Source: an uncultured Candidatus Saccharibacteria bacterium (lineage in GTDB: Bacteria; Patescibacteriota; Saccharimonadia; Saccharimonadales; Saccharimonadaceae). Taken from it: DNA of 64,000 nt. The notes below the pieces were generated by a model. The model was not told where the DNA came from, did not search any database, and saw nothing but the letters and a program-made list of their open reading frames with translations. The first letter of the stretch is position 1, and every line of letters starts with the position of its first letter. Below are positions 54,221-63,630 of the stretch, piece after piece. The translations under genes and the position numbers were made by a program. Location of the stretch: positions 124,001 to 188,000 of the forward strand of contig CAMNAK010000002.1 in assembly GCA_946530965.1 (NCBI GenBank), given 5' to 3'.

Positions 54221-55323
54221 TAGCTCTTAAGTGGCATAATAATATGCGTATAATCATTACCTTTGTTGTTCCTGAGAACGATAGGGGCGAGTTTGCCAGA
54301 AAAGCTAAACTTTACCTCCGTATCCGCAATTGCATTTAGTGCATCAAGAACGTAGCGAGAATTTAGCGTAACCTTAGCATCTTTTTCCACACTCGTATCA
54401 ATAGAGGAAACGTTTTCACCAAGTTCGCTAGCAACTGCGCAAACTGCAAAATTCTGTTTTTCCTGATTTGCTTCACAAACTACCGAACCACCAGACTGTT
54501 TCGCAAATAACGCCGCCATCTTTGTCATACGAGAAAGCTCAGCCTTATTCAAAACTAACGTACATTCTGCCGTCTCTGGAATAAGCTTCCTATAATCTGG
54601 AAAACTTCCATCAATAAGCTTAGAAGTAACCTCAATCTCACCCAAGCGAAATCTGATCAAAGAATCACTAATAAGGATCTCGACCTCGTCCATGCTGTCA
54701 TTAATAAAACCAAGCACGTCGCGAAGGGTAGAAGCAGGAACGATTGCTTTAATCTGTTGATCGACGCCTTCCACGAATTTTCTATCCGCCAAACGGTAAC
54801 CATCGGTTGCCGCAATATAAATATCGCCCTCATAAGAATTAAAATACACACCCGTAAGAGCAGGGCGAGAAGTATCGTTACTGGCCGCTACAATTACCTG
54901 GCTAACCGCATCTTTAAAAGCTTCGATTCCAATCTTAAAGCCAAGTGCTTCATTCTCATTAATGCTTGGAAGTTCTGGATAATCGTCTGCCAAAATACCA
55001 TTAACGGTGGACTTGTAAGTACCGCACTTAATAGCTAACTTATCACCATTAGCTTTTAGATTAACATCGTCTTTAGGTAGATTAGATACAAAATCTGCTA
55101 AAAGCTTTGCCGGTACAGTAAGTGTTCCATTAGAGATAGATTTGGCATTTACATATTCAACTACTGCAATCTCTAGATTGGTTGCTGTTAAGCTAAGAAT
55201 ATTCTCACTTGCTCTTAAAAGAACATTACTTAGAATTGGTAGACCAGCTCTCGTACTGGCTGCTACTTTACTTACGTTATTTAGTGCTTTTGCTATTCTG
55301 CTTTGAGAAACTTCAACTTCCAT
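54220..55323 (-). CDS. dnaN: DNA polymerase III sliding clamp (beta)
   Basis: 367 aa, normal length for the three-domain clamp. VSQSRIAKALNNVSKV at the N-terminus, ATNLEIAVVEYV, AATDGYRLA and the C-terminal HIIMPLKS are typical. GGAAGGAG precedes the ATG. Coupled to recF. Upstream lies the dnaA-dnaN intergenic origin. Confidence 0.97.
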   Translation of the reverse strand: MEVEVSQSRIAKALNNVSKVAASTRAGLPILSNVLLRASENILSLTATNLEIAVVEYVNAKSISNGTLTVPAKLLADFVSNLPKDDVNLKANGDKLAIKCGTYKSTVNGILADDYPELPSINENEALGFKIGIEAFKDAVSQVIVAASNDTSRPALTGVYFNSYEGDIYIAATDGYRLADRKFVEGVDQQIKAIVPASTLRDVLGFINDSMDEVEILISDSLIRFRLGEIEVTSKLIDGSFPDYRKLIPETAECTLVLNKAELSRMTKMAALFAKQSGGSVVCEANQEKQNFAVCAVASELGENVSSIDTSVEKDAKVTLNSRYVLDALNAIADTEVKFSFSGKLAPIVLRNNKGNDYTHIIMPLKS

Positions 55324-55648
55324 AATACAAACTCCTTCCTTTTTTCTTTCTTATTATTTAAATGTAGTAATAGTAGTAATAGTTCTATGTGGAAAAAGTG
55401 GAAAACTCGGGATTTTAAGATAAGAATTAGAAAGCCCGCACGTGCAAATCTTGTTCAATTTATTTGTGAATATTTGTTTAAAAGTAGATAACTTGTGAGT
55501 TTTTGCACCGTTTGAGTTTTGGTTTTTAAACATTTTGCGCTTTTCCACAACTTTTTCGAACATAGTTTCAACAGACTTTTTAACAGGATTTTGCACAAGT
55601 TTTCCACAGGCCAAATAACTATCTAAAGGGGTAGAGAAAGAGAAAAGA
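55324..55648. other. oriC: Probable replication origin oriC (dnaA-dnaN intergenic)
   Basis: DnaA boxes TTTTCCACA at 55541-55549 and 55600-55608, and TGTGGAAAA (opposite orientation) at 55388-55396, with a second overlapping half-site next to it. Beside the last box is a run of trinucleotides TAG TAA TAG TAG TAA TAG (55365-55382), the pattern of the DnaA-trio unwinding element known from B. subtilis, followed by an AT-rich stretch toward dnaN. Read on the minus strand the order is boxes, short spacer, trios, then dnaN, as in B. subtilis. Confidence 0.75.
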
Positions 55649-57133
55649 TTAGCCATAAATTTTATCCCTCAACTCAGTCATTTGTGAACGAAGATTAAAA
55701 TCGGTTTTCAAATTTTCTTTTACAACCTTAATGCCATGCATGATAGTCGTGTGATCCTTGCTAAACTCTTGGCCGATACGAACCGTGCTGAGAGAAAGCT
55801 CCTCGTTCATGATATACATCGCAATCTGACGAGCGGTCTTAATATCTTTCAGACGACTCTTTCCGAGCAAATCATTGGCGTCAAGGCCATAGTATTTCGC
55901 GACTGTGTCGATTACGGTGCGAGGATTAATTGCGCGCTGTTTCATGGATGGAGCAAAAGTGTTCTCTGAAGGGGTATCCATGGAGTCGTCGACGAGTTCG
56001 CTAGGATCTACACCACGAACATCGGCAAGCAATAAAATCCTATTAAGGTTACCTTCAAGTTCGCGAATATTACTCTTGGCACTCTGTGCAATAAATTCTA
56101 CCGTGCGGTTGTCTAGGCTATAGCCCTTAAGTTCGGCTTTTTGTTTGACAATTGCGCAGCGTGTTTCAAAATCTGGAAAACCAATGTCAATTGGCACGCC
56201 CATCATTAAGCGTGAAGCGAGCCTCTGGTCAACGGTTGCAATCTGGCTCGGCAAGCGGTCGCTACTAATAATGATCTGTTTATTATGGTTGTGTAGTTCA
56301 TTAAAAGTATGGAAGAATTCTTCTTGGCTCTTTTCCTTACCGACGATAAACTGGAAATCATCGATAATTAGAACATCGACGCTGCGGTATTTTTCTGCGA
56401 AGCCGTCAATCTTTTTGCGCATCGACTCAACGAAGTCATGATAGAACTGCTCGATCGTAACAAAAAGAACCTTAAGCTCTGGATGCTTGATCTTGATCTC
56501 GTTGCCGATCGCCTGAATCAAGTGCGTCTTACCAGTACCAGCGCCACCATATATAAAATATGGATTAAAGCGGATGCCAGGGTTCTCGATCACTTGCTGC
56601 GCAGCGCTAACCGCAAGATCGTTATTACTGCCAATAACGTAAGTTGCAAGTCTATACTCGGCATTTAGACCGTCGTTGCTAGTATCAAAGCGTGGGTTTT
56701 TGCTGTGCGTAACATTGTTTGGAACGCTGTGGACTGGGGTATAAGCCTGAATTTTTGGCATCTTCATCGAAGCCTCTGTTTTTACAGGGGTAGAAGTAGG
56801 GGTAGGGAAGGCGACTGGTTTAGCTTCTGAAATATTGCTACCAAGCGGCTCGTTTGGCACAATCTCGACAGCGCGAGTTTTATTAACAGGTTCCGAGCTA
56901 GCAATTTCGACTTCGATAGTTTCGCATTCTAGGCCAAGTGATCGAACTGACGCAATAACTTCCATGCGGTACTTGCTCTCGATTTGCTGCTTAATAAAAG
57001 GGTTTGGAGCAGAGAGCTTCAAAACACCACCCTCTAAAGAAATGAACTTTAGGCGTGGGAAATAGGTGAGATAAGCCATGTCAGAAACGCGGCTTTTGAT
57101 CTCGTCCAGAATGCTTTGCCAGTTGTTTGGCAT
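55649..57133 (-). CDS. dnaA: Chromosomal replication initiator DnaA
   Basis: 494 aa with the start at 57133 (MPNNWQSILDEIKSRV), chosen for AAAGGAGG just upstream; an in-frame extension to 57241 crosses the promoter and DnaA boxes. Domain III Walker A is GGAGTGKTHLIQAIG, Walker B VLIIDDFQFI; domain IV ends with the DNA-binding signature KDHTTIMHGI. Domain II is a Pro/Val/Thr-rich linker. A -10 (TATAAT, minus, 57158-57163) sits next to a DnaA box (57168-57176), so autoregulation is likely. Confidence 0.97.
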   Translation of the reverse strand: MPNNWQSILDEIKSRVSDMAYLTYFPRLKFISLEGGVLKLSAPNPFIKQQIESKYRMEVIASVRSLGLECETIEVEIASSEPVNKTRAVEIVPNEPLGSNISEAKPVAFPTPTSTPVKTEASMKMPKIQAYTPVHSVPNNVTHSKNPRFDTSNDGLNAEYRLATYVIGSNNDLAVSAAQQVIENPGIRFNPYFIYGGAGTGKTHLIQAIGNEIKIKHPELKVLFVTIEQFYHDFVESMRKKIDGFAEKYRSVDVLIIDDFQFIVGKEKSQEEFFHTFNELHNHNKQIIISSDRLPSQIATVDQRLASRLMMGVPIDIGFPDFETRCAIVKQKAELKGYSLDNRTVEFIAQSAKSNIRELEGNLNRILLLADVRGVDPSELVDDSMDTPSENTFAPSMKQRAINPRTVIDTVAKYYGLDANDLLGKSRLKDIKTARQIAMYIMNEELSLSTVRIGQEFSKDHTTIMHGIKVVKENLKTDFNLRSQMTELRDKIYG

Positions 57134-57167
57134 CTCTCTACCTCCTTTACTCCCTATATTATACGAC

Positions 57168-57242
57168 TTTTCCACAGTTTTTGGGCAACCTGTGGAATAT
57201 TTTCTAATAATAATTATAGCTAACAGATTAGAGTTTTCCACA
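57168..57242. promoter_or_regulatory. DnaA-box cluster between dnaA and rpmH
   Basis: TTTTCCACA at 57168-57176 and 57234-57242, TGTGGAATA at 57191-57199. They overlap or flank the dnaA promoter and could serve in autoregulation or as an origin subregion. Confidence 0.65.
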
Positions 57243-57279
57243 GGACTTTTATTACAGGGGAGGCGCTGTGTAAAAGTTC

Positions 57280-57308
57280 TTGATAAAAGTGGAAAAAATT
57301 AGTATAAT
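57280..57308 (+). promoter_or_regulatory. rpmH promoter
   Basis: TTGATA, 17 nt spacer, TATAAT; followed by rpmH, rnpA, yidC and jag. Confidence 0.8.
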
Positions 57309-57358
57309 AGACACAATTCATTAAATAAAACAATAATTAGAAAGTCAGGATAACACTT

Positions 57359-57496
57359 ATGCCAAAACGTACTTATCAGCCGCACAAGCGTCAGCGCAAA
57401 GTTGAGCACGGCTTCCGCAAGCGCAATGCAACCGTTAATGGCCGCAAGGTTCTAGCTCGCCGCCGCATTAAAGGACGCGCTCGTCTAACAGCTTAA
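57359..57496 (+). CDS. rpmH: 50S ribosomal protein L34
   Basis: 45 aa ([19 protein letters not shown]...), very basic, normal length for bL34 and in its conserved place beside rnpA and dnaA. The stop TAA shares a base with the rnpA ATG (TAATG). Small genes like this are easily missed by length-limited ORF calls. Confidence 0.97.
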   Translation: MPKRTYQPHKRQRKVEHGFRKRNATVNGRKVLARRRIKGRARLTA

Positions 57497-57837
57497 TGTT
57501 AGCCAAGAAATACCGCTTTCATTCGCGGGGTGGTGTAAGATACACTTACCAGAATGGCAAATCCATAAGGGGATCTCGTATCTCCTTAGTTTTTGCTGAA
57601 AACGCTAGAGGTAAACAGCGCTTCGCTGTTGTTGTAAGCAAAAAAGTACTAAAATCCGCCGTCGGCAGGAATCGAATTCGTCGCCGTGTCTACGAAGCAA
57701 TTCGTTCGCAGTTGTCAGAAATTAATAAGCCTGTAGATTGTATCTTTAATATCTATAACAGAGAAGTGCTGGATATGGATTTCGAGAAGCTACAAAGTCT
57801 GATTGCAGACTTGCTTAAAGAGGCGGAAATAGTATAA
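57496..57837 (+). CDS. rnpA: Ribonuclease P protein component
   Basis: 113 aa basic protein that binds RNase P RNA for tRNA 5' maturation. RFAVVVSKKVLKSAVGRNRI with the following RRRVYEAIR contains the conserved RNR-type motif. Normal length. Coupled to rpmH; the RNase P RNA gene itself is not seen in the window. Confidence 0.95.
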   Translation: MLAKKYRFHSRGGVRYTYQNGKSIRGSRISLVFAENARGKQRFAVVVSKKVLKSAVGRNRIRRRVYEAIRSQLSEINKPVDCIFNIYNREVLDMDFEKLQSLIADLLKEAEIV

Positions 57838-57867
57838 AATTAGAAAAGTTTAACGAAAGGATGTGTG

Positions 57868-59055
57868 ATGTTTAGTTTGATCGATATGTTAGTCGTTCGC
57901 CCAATCGTCAACATTCTTTTTATTATCTATAACTTTGTTGGTGACTTTGGCCTCGCCATTATTATCTTTGTTGTTATCGTAAAACTTCTAACCTTGCCGC
58001 TTATTAAGCGCCAGCTTCATCAGACTCGCATGATGCGCGAGATGCAGCCGGAGCTAGCAGAAATCAAGAAGCGCTGCAAGGGCAACCGTCAGATGGAATC
58101 TCTCCAGATGATGGATCTTTATAAGCGCAAAAATATCAAGCCATTCCGTTCTTTCTTGTTGGTTTTGATTCAGCTTCCTATCTTCATGGCGCTCTTTACC
58201 GCAATCAACGTTACGGTTCGCCCATGTGAAGTTTCTGGCGACTATAATGTTGCTGTTTCTCGCTGTGCTAGCACAAAAGAGGGCAATGAGACTAAATATA
58301 ATGTAAATCATTCTGCCTATCCATTTGTAAGAACAATGCCTCGCATTAACGAGATTATTGAGAAACAGAAAAATTACTTTGTTTCCTTCCAGGAAGCTTC
58401 CGACGAAGAGAAGGGTAGTGTTATCTATGACTTTGAGCCAAAGCTCTTTGGCCAGGTTCACTTGGATGTTACAGCTCTAGAATTTACGGGTCTCTTCGCT
58501 GAAGGCAAAAAGCGCAAAGCTATTAGCTCGATTGTAGTTCTTGTAATGGCTATCGCATCTGCCTTTGCTCAGTTTATTGTCGCTCGCCAGAATGATCCAA
58601 GTCGCAAGAAGGGCAAGAAACAGCGTTCTATGCGCCAGATTATGAAAGAGGCTGCAAAGGGCGGCAAAGAGCCAAGTCAGGAAGAGATGAACGCTATTGC
58701 GCAGCGTCAGACTACTATGATGATGCCATTCATGATGCTCTTTATCATGATCAACCTTCCAGGCGCTCTAGTCATGTATTACTTCTTGAACAACCTCGTA
58801 ACAATTGTAACTAATAAGATCGCCTTGAACAGTAAGCTTTCCGAGATGGAAGCTGCTGCAGACAAGAAGATCTTGAAAGAGCTCAAGGCTCACGAAGCTG
58901 TCGAAGCGGAGATTGTTAAGGATGTCCTAATCGATAACTCCGATTCTAAAGATTCCAAATCAAGCCATTATGGCAATAAAAATAAAAAATCTAGCACCGA
59001 TTCAGGTGTACATATTACCCGTATTTCCGCTTCTAATAAGAAAAGGAGGAAATAA
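57868..59055 (+). CDS. yidC: Membrane protein insertase YidC/Oxa1
   Basis: 395 aa; the start at ATG 57868 is preferred over GTG 57865 because AAGG is then 7 nt away. No large periplasmic P1 domain, as in Gram-positive-type YidC. Helices at about 15-40, 95-115, 215-235 and 285-320; LTLPLIKRQLHQTRMMREMQ is the typical first cytoplasmic loop. An insert of about 70 residues with two Cys lies between the second and third helices. The C-terminus is basic and disordered. Confidence 0.93.
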   Translation: MFSLIDMLVVRPIVNILFIIYNFVGDFGLAIIIFVVIVKLLTLPLIKRQLHQTRMMREMQPELAEIKKRCKGNRQMESLQMMDLYKRKNIKPFRSFLLVLIQLPIFMALFTAINVTVRPCEVSGDYNVAVSRCASTKEGNETKYNVNHSAYPFVRTMPRINEIIEKQKNYFVSFQEASDEEKGSVIYDFEPKLFGQVHLDVTALEFTGLFAEGKKRKAISSIVVLVMAIASAFAQFIVARQNDPSRKKGKKQRSMRQIMKEAAKGGKEPSQEEMNAIAQRQTTMMMPFMMLFIMINLPGALVMYYFLNNLVTIVTNKIALNSKLSEMEAAADKKILKELKAHEAVEAEIVKDVLIDNSDSKDSKSSHYGNKNKKSSTDSGVHITRISASNKKRRK

Positions 59056-59060
59056 TTATT

Positions 59061-59522
59061 ATGAACACTGATGAATCGATTCGCTTCGCAACGAAGTATC
59101 TAGAAGATCTGCTATCATTCTTCGGTATTAATGTTGCGGTTTATTCTACGATTGAGGATGATGTGATTCAGCTATCTATCCCAAGCACGAGCATGAACTC
59201 TTTGCTTATCGGTAAGAATGCAAATAATCTCAAGGCTTTGCAACACGTTGTCACGATGACCTTGATTGCTCGCAATGCAGAAGTAAAACGCGTAAATATC
59301 GATATTGCAGATTACAAACGTCAGCGTGCAGACAAGATTGAACAGCAGGCCGAACGCTGGATTCAGGAAGTCCGCCGCACTGGCCAAGAGAAAATCTTGA
59401 ATCTAAACGCTGCTGATCGCCGTACGGTTCACAAATTCTCCGAAGATTATTCAGATATTGAAACCTTTAGTACTGGCGAAGGCAAAGAACGCGTCCTTCA
59501 TATCAAGAAGAAAGAAGACTAA
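59061..59522 (+). CDS. jag: Jag/KhpB RNA-binding protein (KH + R3H)
   Basis: 153 aa. A KH domain (LIGKNANNLKALQHVVTMTL) is followed by an R3H domain (NLNAADRRTVHKFSEDY). The N-terminal Jag_N domain found in many homologues is missing. It follows yidC after 5 nt, the usual order. Binds RNA and affects cell division and wall growth in Gram-positives. Confidence 0.92.
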   Translation: MNTDESIRFATKYLEDLLSFFGINVAVYSTIEDDVIQLSIPSTSMNSLLIGKNANNLKALQHVVTMTLIARNAEVKRVNIDIADYKRQRADKIEQQAERWIQEVRRTGQEKILNLNAADRRTVHKFSEDYSDIETFSTGEGKERVLHIKKKED

Positions 59523-59530
59523 ATAAAAGT

Positions 59531-59555
59531 AGCCCCGAAAGGGGTTATTTTTTGT
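59531..59555 (+). terminator. Rho-independent terminator
   Basis: GCCCC gaaa GGGGT with T-run; ends the rpmH-jag operon. Confidence 0.8.
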
Positions 59556-59616
59556 TTAAAAAAGTATTGAGCTATAGCTTGCAAGGTAAAAGGCGGATAT
59601 ATATAATTCTTCGAAT

Positions 59617-59874
59617 ATGAAGGAGAAGAAACAGTTAGGGAACGTCTGGCTTTCTCGAAAAGTCATGACTAGAGTCTTGGGTGTGGATATAAGAAAAATT
59701 GAGCAAATAATCAAAAGAGAGCCAAAGCTGGGCAGGGGATATATGAAGCGAATTGGGAGTATGTGGCGCGGCAAGAATTACTATAATGCGAATCTAGTTC
59801 GGGAGATAGTTGGAATGCAAAACGAAAGACTAAAACAAATCCTGCAAGGGCATAATCAGCTACTAATTGTCTAA
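59617..59874 (+). CDS. Small basic DNA-binding-like protein, 85 aa
   Basis: Lys/Arg-rich and mostly helical (VWLSRKVMTRVLGVDIRKIE, then GYMKRIGSMWRGKNYYNANL), suggestive of a small helix-turn-helix protein, though no family is recognised. TTGCAA (59579-59584), 17 nt, TATAAT (59602-59607), 9 nt, ATG: leaderless. It sits beside the origin region and a DnaA-box pair. Codon use is more AGA/ATA-rich than in its neighbours. Confidence 0.55.
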   Translation: MKEKKQLGNVWLSRKVMTRVLGVDIRKIEQIIKREPKLGRGYMKRIGSMWRGKNYYNANLVREIVGMQNERLKQILQGHNQLLIV

Positions 59875-60323
59875 ATAACAGAGGAGAGAAGGCACTTTTC
59901 CACATGGTGTAAAACTCTGACTATTGCAAAAAGGCAGGGAAATGTTGTAATATTTTCACACCTGTGGAAAAATAATTTATACAAGTGAATATATAACATA
60001 ATAAAAATCTAAAAAAGCAAATCAATAACAACTAATAACACGACATAAAAATAAAAATTGTCAAAGCAACTCAAAACAGAAAGAGTAAATGTTGTCAAAA
60101 ATGAAACAAGCTGGATGAGTGCTGATTATGGAAAATAAATACTAGCAACAGAACTTTAAAAGAAACTCGGCACGATATAGATAATTACAAAACCGCAACT
60201 ACTAGCGCCCTACTAGAATAGGCAGCGAAAAAGTAACTACTTTTCACGCAAAACTTTTCACGGACGGAAGTGAAAATAGAGCAATAGAAAAAGCTAGTTC
60301 CGCTATAATCTGAGGACGACATC
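59875..60323. other. AT-rich gap with two DnaA boxes
   Basis: TTTTCCACA at 59896-59904 and TGTGGAAAA at 59963-59971, then about 350 nt of A-rich sequence without ORFs, repeats or clear stems. Nothing else is recognisable here. Confidence 0.5.
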
Positions 60324-60349
60324 AAAAAAGAGGGTCCGTAGACCCTCTA
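60324..60349 (-). terminator. Rho-independent terminator (minus)
   Basis: AGAGGGTC tacg GACCCTCT plus T-run on the minus strand; ends the LCP gene. Confidence 0.85.
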
Positions 60350-60362
60350 AAACGCGCTCTAA

Positions 60363-62396
60363 CTAGTTTGCGTATCCATTTCCTATAATGACTATGATAT
60401 CTACATCTGCGTACTCTGAGAGGCTTTCAGGAACCTCAGAGGAAACAGTGGCGTTTGGATAGATTGCCTGAAGCTTCTTGATTGTTTCTGGTAAGTCTTC
60501 CCTATTTTGGTAAATAAATACGCCATCTTGTTCCTTAAGGTCGTCTGGAGCGTCGCCGACGCTATCTACGGTTAAGCCTTCATCTTCGATAGTTTGCTTA
60601 TTACTCGATGCAAGCCCTGCTACTTCGGTGCCGTTTAATACGGCGATTGTAGCGTCTTCGGCGGCCGCACCATCGGCGTAGAGACGCTTCTGGATGAAGT
60701 TGTGGATTCTATCATAAGTCATACCGACCGGGAGGACGTAGCTAATACCATTTTCCATGCCAGTAGTCATGAGGGCGGCTTCTCCGTCATAATTCTCGAT
60801 CGTAGAGAGCGTCTCCATGTTATTGATATTAATCTCCTTTGCGAGGCGCATAAGGGTCTTGATATCGGTATCTTTGAAGGTTGTGCGGAGATTGTCGCCT
60901 ACGGCATTTAGAAGGCCTGTAGCGGCACCTAGATCGGTTACGAAGTTGGTAGTCCTAGCTTTCTGAACGAGGGCGGCGATTATTCTCTGCTGAAAATACT
61001 CGCGCGAGAAGTTGCCGCTAATAGCACCATAGCCACCATGGCCATTACGTGCCCTAGCTACACTAAGGGCGTCAGTTCCGTTTAGATGAATGACCTGTTG
61101 TGTAGGATAAGAGAAATAGACTGTGTATCCGTCTTGCTCTTGAAGACCGCGTTCGTCGGAGACTTCAATCGTGGTCTCTGGGCCGTCCCATGTCTGATCA
61201 CCATATAAGAAGACTACGTCGATACCGCCAAGGGCATCTACGACTTGGAGCATGGCGCCCCAGTTTACGTGGACTTTATAGTGAATCTCTACGCCAAGAA
61301 TATCTTCGAATGCGCTAGCGAGATGGTCTTGGCCTTCGGTTTCGTAATGCTTGATACTCTCTTCGCTACCGTCGTTTTGGGAATAATGACAATAAAAGAC
61401 CTCATTTAATTTACCTGTAGCGGTACAGGCATCTTTTTTGTAGTGAAGGTCGCGCGGAAGCGAGATTGCTTTGATATCGCCGGTATCCTGATTAATAGAG
61501 ACCATCATCATGGAGTCGGTTAGAAGACCGCCGTCGTAATCGGAACCATCCATCGAGTATCCTTCTGTGCCGAAGATTAGGATATTGGTCCTACCTTTTT
61601 CGTCGGCTTGGAGTGGAGTTTTGTCGTCGGCAAAAAGAAGACCAAGGATTGAGCTATCGTCGCCAGTGATTTTCTTGTATTTTTCGTTGATGTAGTTGTA
61701 GGCCAAAACGCCGCAGCCGCCAAGAATAACTACGATAATCAACAAAACCCAAGGCCACTTACGATGCTTCTTCTGCTTGTATCGTCCAGCATCGCGGCGA
61801 GCTGCCTTCCTAGCTTGCTTTTGTTGCTTGTTCCAGGATTTGCGCTTTTCTTTGGCTGGAACTTCGTCAAAATCTGTCGCATCTACATCATGCATATCTG
61901 CTAAAAATTCCCTTGCTGCTGCGCTGCCGCTTTCTTCTCTTTCGAGACCAAGCTCTTCGGCTTTCTTTTTGCGCCCCAGGAAACCCTTCTTTTTCTTTGG
62001 TTTATCAATAACACCAAGTTCTCGATTAGAGGACTTGTTCATGATTTGCTCGCTATATTCAATCTGCTCTTGCTGTTGCTGGCGGCGACGAGCAAGCTTG
62101 CGTGCTTCGGCTTGTTGCTGAGCCTTAGCAAGTTCGGCATTCTTTTGAATTTGTTGCTGCTTGTGTTCTTCGAGCTCCTCGCGCGAGCTGCGGCGAACAC
62201 TTGCTATTCTGCTACTGTCTGCTACGACAGGAGCTTTCTCGGTCTTGCGCACGGAAACAATAGTGCTTTTGCTGACCTTTTGTGGTGCTTGCGAACCAGC
62301 CCGGCGAAGCATAGCTGCCTGGCTTTTCGACACAGAATTATTACTTTTTTTGGATCCACTCCTCCGCTGAAGTCCGTCCACTGAACGACTATTCAT
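60363..62396 (-). CDS. LytR-CpsA-Psr (LCP) family wall-polymer ligase
   Basis: 677 aa. A long, basic, Gln/Ala-rich cytoplasmic N-terminus (about 220 residues) is followed by one transmembrane helix (about 223-243, WPWVLLIIVVILGGCGVLAY). The LCP catalytic domain follows (NILIFGTEGYSMDG, AISLPRDLHYK, ALSVARARNGHGGYG), then a C-terminal LytR_C domain (TIAVLNGTEVAGLAS). LCP enzymes attach teichoic-acid-like or capsular polymers to peptidoglycan outside the membrane. The N-terminal extension is much longer than usual. TAAAAT with extended TG is 9 nt from the ATG: leaderless. Confidence 0.92.
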   Translation of the reverse strand: MNSRSVDGLQRRSGSKKSNNSVSKSQAAMLRRAGSQAPQKVSKSTIVSVRKTEKAPVVADSSRIASVRRSSREELEEHKQQQIQKNAELAKAQQQAEARKLARRRQQQQEQIEYSEQIMNKSSNRELGVIDKPKKKKGFLGRKKKAEELGLEREESGSAAAREFLADMHDVDATDFDEVPAKEKRKSWNKQQKQARKAARRDAGRYKQKKHRKWPWVLLIIVVILGGCGVLAYNYINEKYKKITGDDSSILGLLFADDKTPLQADEKGRTNILIFGTEGYSMDGSDYDGGLLTDSMMMVSINQDTGDIKAISLPRDLHYKKDACTATGKLNEVFYCHYSQNDGSEESIKHYETEGQDHLASAFEDILGVEIHYKVHVNWGAMLQVVDALGGIDVVFLYGDQTWDGPETTIEVSDERGLQEQDGYTVYFSYPTQQVIHLNGTDALSVARARNGHGGYGAISGNFSREYFQQRIIAALVQKARTTNFVTDLGAATGLLNAVGDNLRTTFKDTDIKTLMRLAKEININNMETLSTIENYDGEAALMTTGMENGISYVLPVGMTYDRIHNFIQKRLYADGAAAEDATIAVLNGTEVAGLASSNKQTIEDEGLTVDSVGDAPDDLKEQDGVFIYQNREDLPETIKKLQAIYPNATVSSEVPESLSEYADVDIIVIIGNGYAN

Positions 62397-62508
62397 ATGT
62401 ATTCTATTTTAACATATGGACTTTGAAGCGCCAAAATGACCACTCTTCTCTCAAGGAGTCAGAGATGAAGTCGGAAGTTGTATAATTAATTCTAAAGGCG
62501 GAGGCGTA

Positions 62509-63582
62509 ATGAAAATAACCTATATTGTTAATCAGATAACGCAGCTTGGCGGAATCGAACGTGTTATATCGATGCTGTCGAACTATTTTGTCGAGAAATA
62601 CGGCTACGAAGTCAGGATCGTGTCTTTGAATACCAAAGAAACTGACGAGTGTGGGTTCGATTTTAATCCTAAAATCACAATCAAGCATTGCGGCTACAGT
62701 CCAGAAGAATACACAAACCGACGACTTCTCAATAGTCGCATCCGCGAGATTTTGAAAGACGAAGAGGAGCGCGATACTAATGTTGTTGTTGCTTGTCACG
62801 GCAATATTGCGGATATGATTGCTCTTAACAAAAAACTCTTTAGTGGTAAAGTTGTCTTTACGGAACATTCGGCGTGGGAATACTATACGAAAGCGCGAAA
62901 GATAGCGCAACTTCTCTTCTATAGAAAGGCAGATAAACTTGTTGTTTTGACTGAAGCAGCGGCAAGTATTTATCGAAAATATGGTCTTAAAAATGTTGAA
63001 GTAATTCCTAATGCGGTTAGAGAAGCGCCGAAATTTAAAAATGCTGGCCACAAAACGCATGAACTAATAGCGATTGGTCGCCTTGAAGAGGTAAAAGGTT
63101 ATGATAACTTAATTCATGCCGTGAATCTCATCAAAAACAAGCTAGGGGACTGGAAAATCGTGGTCTATGGCACTGGCTCGCAAGAAGAAGAGCTTAAGAA
63201 ACAGATTAAAACTTTTGGTCTAGAGGAATATGTTAAACTGGCTGGCCCTACAAATGAAGTGTTTGAAAAATTACATGATGCTTCTGGATATCTTCTAACT
63301 TCGCGCAGTGAAGCCTTCCCTATGGTTGTGCTTGAATCTTTGGCCTGCGGAACACCGGTAGTCTCATATGCTTTCCCAGCGATTAAGGAAATAAATAAGA
63401 ATGGCTCGATTCTGGAAGCAGAACCACGAAACGACTATGCGGCTTTTGGTGAGACTGTCCTAAGACTTATCGAGGATGAAAAACTAAGAGAGAATCTCTC
63501 CGAGAGGTCACTAGAAGAGGCTAAAAGGTATGATATTGGCGAAATTGCCGGTCAATGGAAAACGCTTTTTGAGGAGGACTGA
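62509..63582 (+). CDS. GT4-family glycosyltransferase
   Basis: 357 aa GT-B fold enzyme. The N-terminal domain starts MKITYIVNQITQLGG (glycine loop); the donor-site features are IGRLEEVKGYDNLI and RSEAFPMVVLESLACGTPVV with the E-x7-E pattern. Transfers a sugar from a nucleotide donor, probably in surface glycan or glycolipid synthesis given the LCP gene upstream and galE downstream. TATAAT (about 62481-62488) and GGCGGAGG before the ATG; TGA stop. Confidence 0.9.
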   Translation: MKITYIVNQITQLGGIERVISMLSNYFVEKYGYEVRIVSLNTKETDECGFDFNPKITIKHCGYSPEEYTNRRLLNSRIREILKDEEERDTNVVVACHGNIADMIALNKKLFSGKVVFTEHSAWEYYTKARKIAQLLFYRKADKLVVLTEAAASIYRKYGLKNVEVIPNAVREAPKFKNAGHKTHELIAIGRLEEVKGYDNLIHAVNLIKNKLGDWKIVVYGTGSQEEELKKQIKTFGLEEYVKLAGPTNEVFEKLHDASGYLLTSRSEAFPMVVLESLACGTPVVSYAFPAIKEINKNGSILEAEPRNDYAAFGETVLRLIEDEKLRENLSERSLEEAKRYDIGEIAGQWKTLFEED

Positions 63583-63630
63583 AATGGCCTTGCTGGCGCG
63601 TTATAAGGGTAATCATGGTATAATAATCCT

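Noticed and set aside
59875..60323. Further small genes in the A-rich gap before the LCP gene
   Set aside because: No open frame with a start signal; only two DnaA boxes and A-rich sequence are seen.
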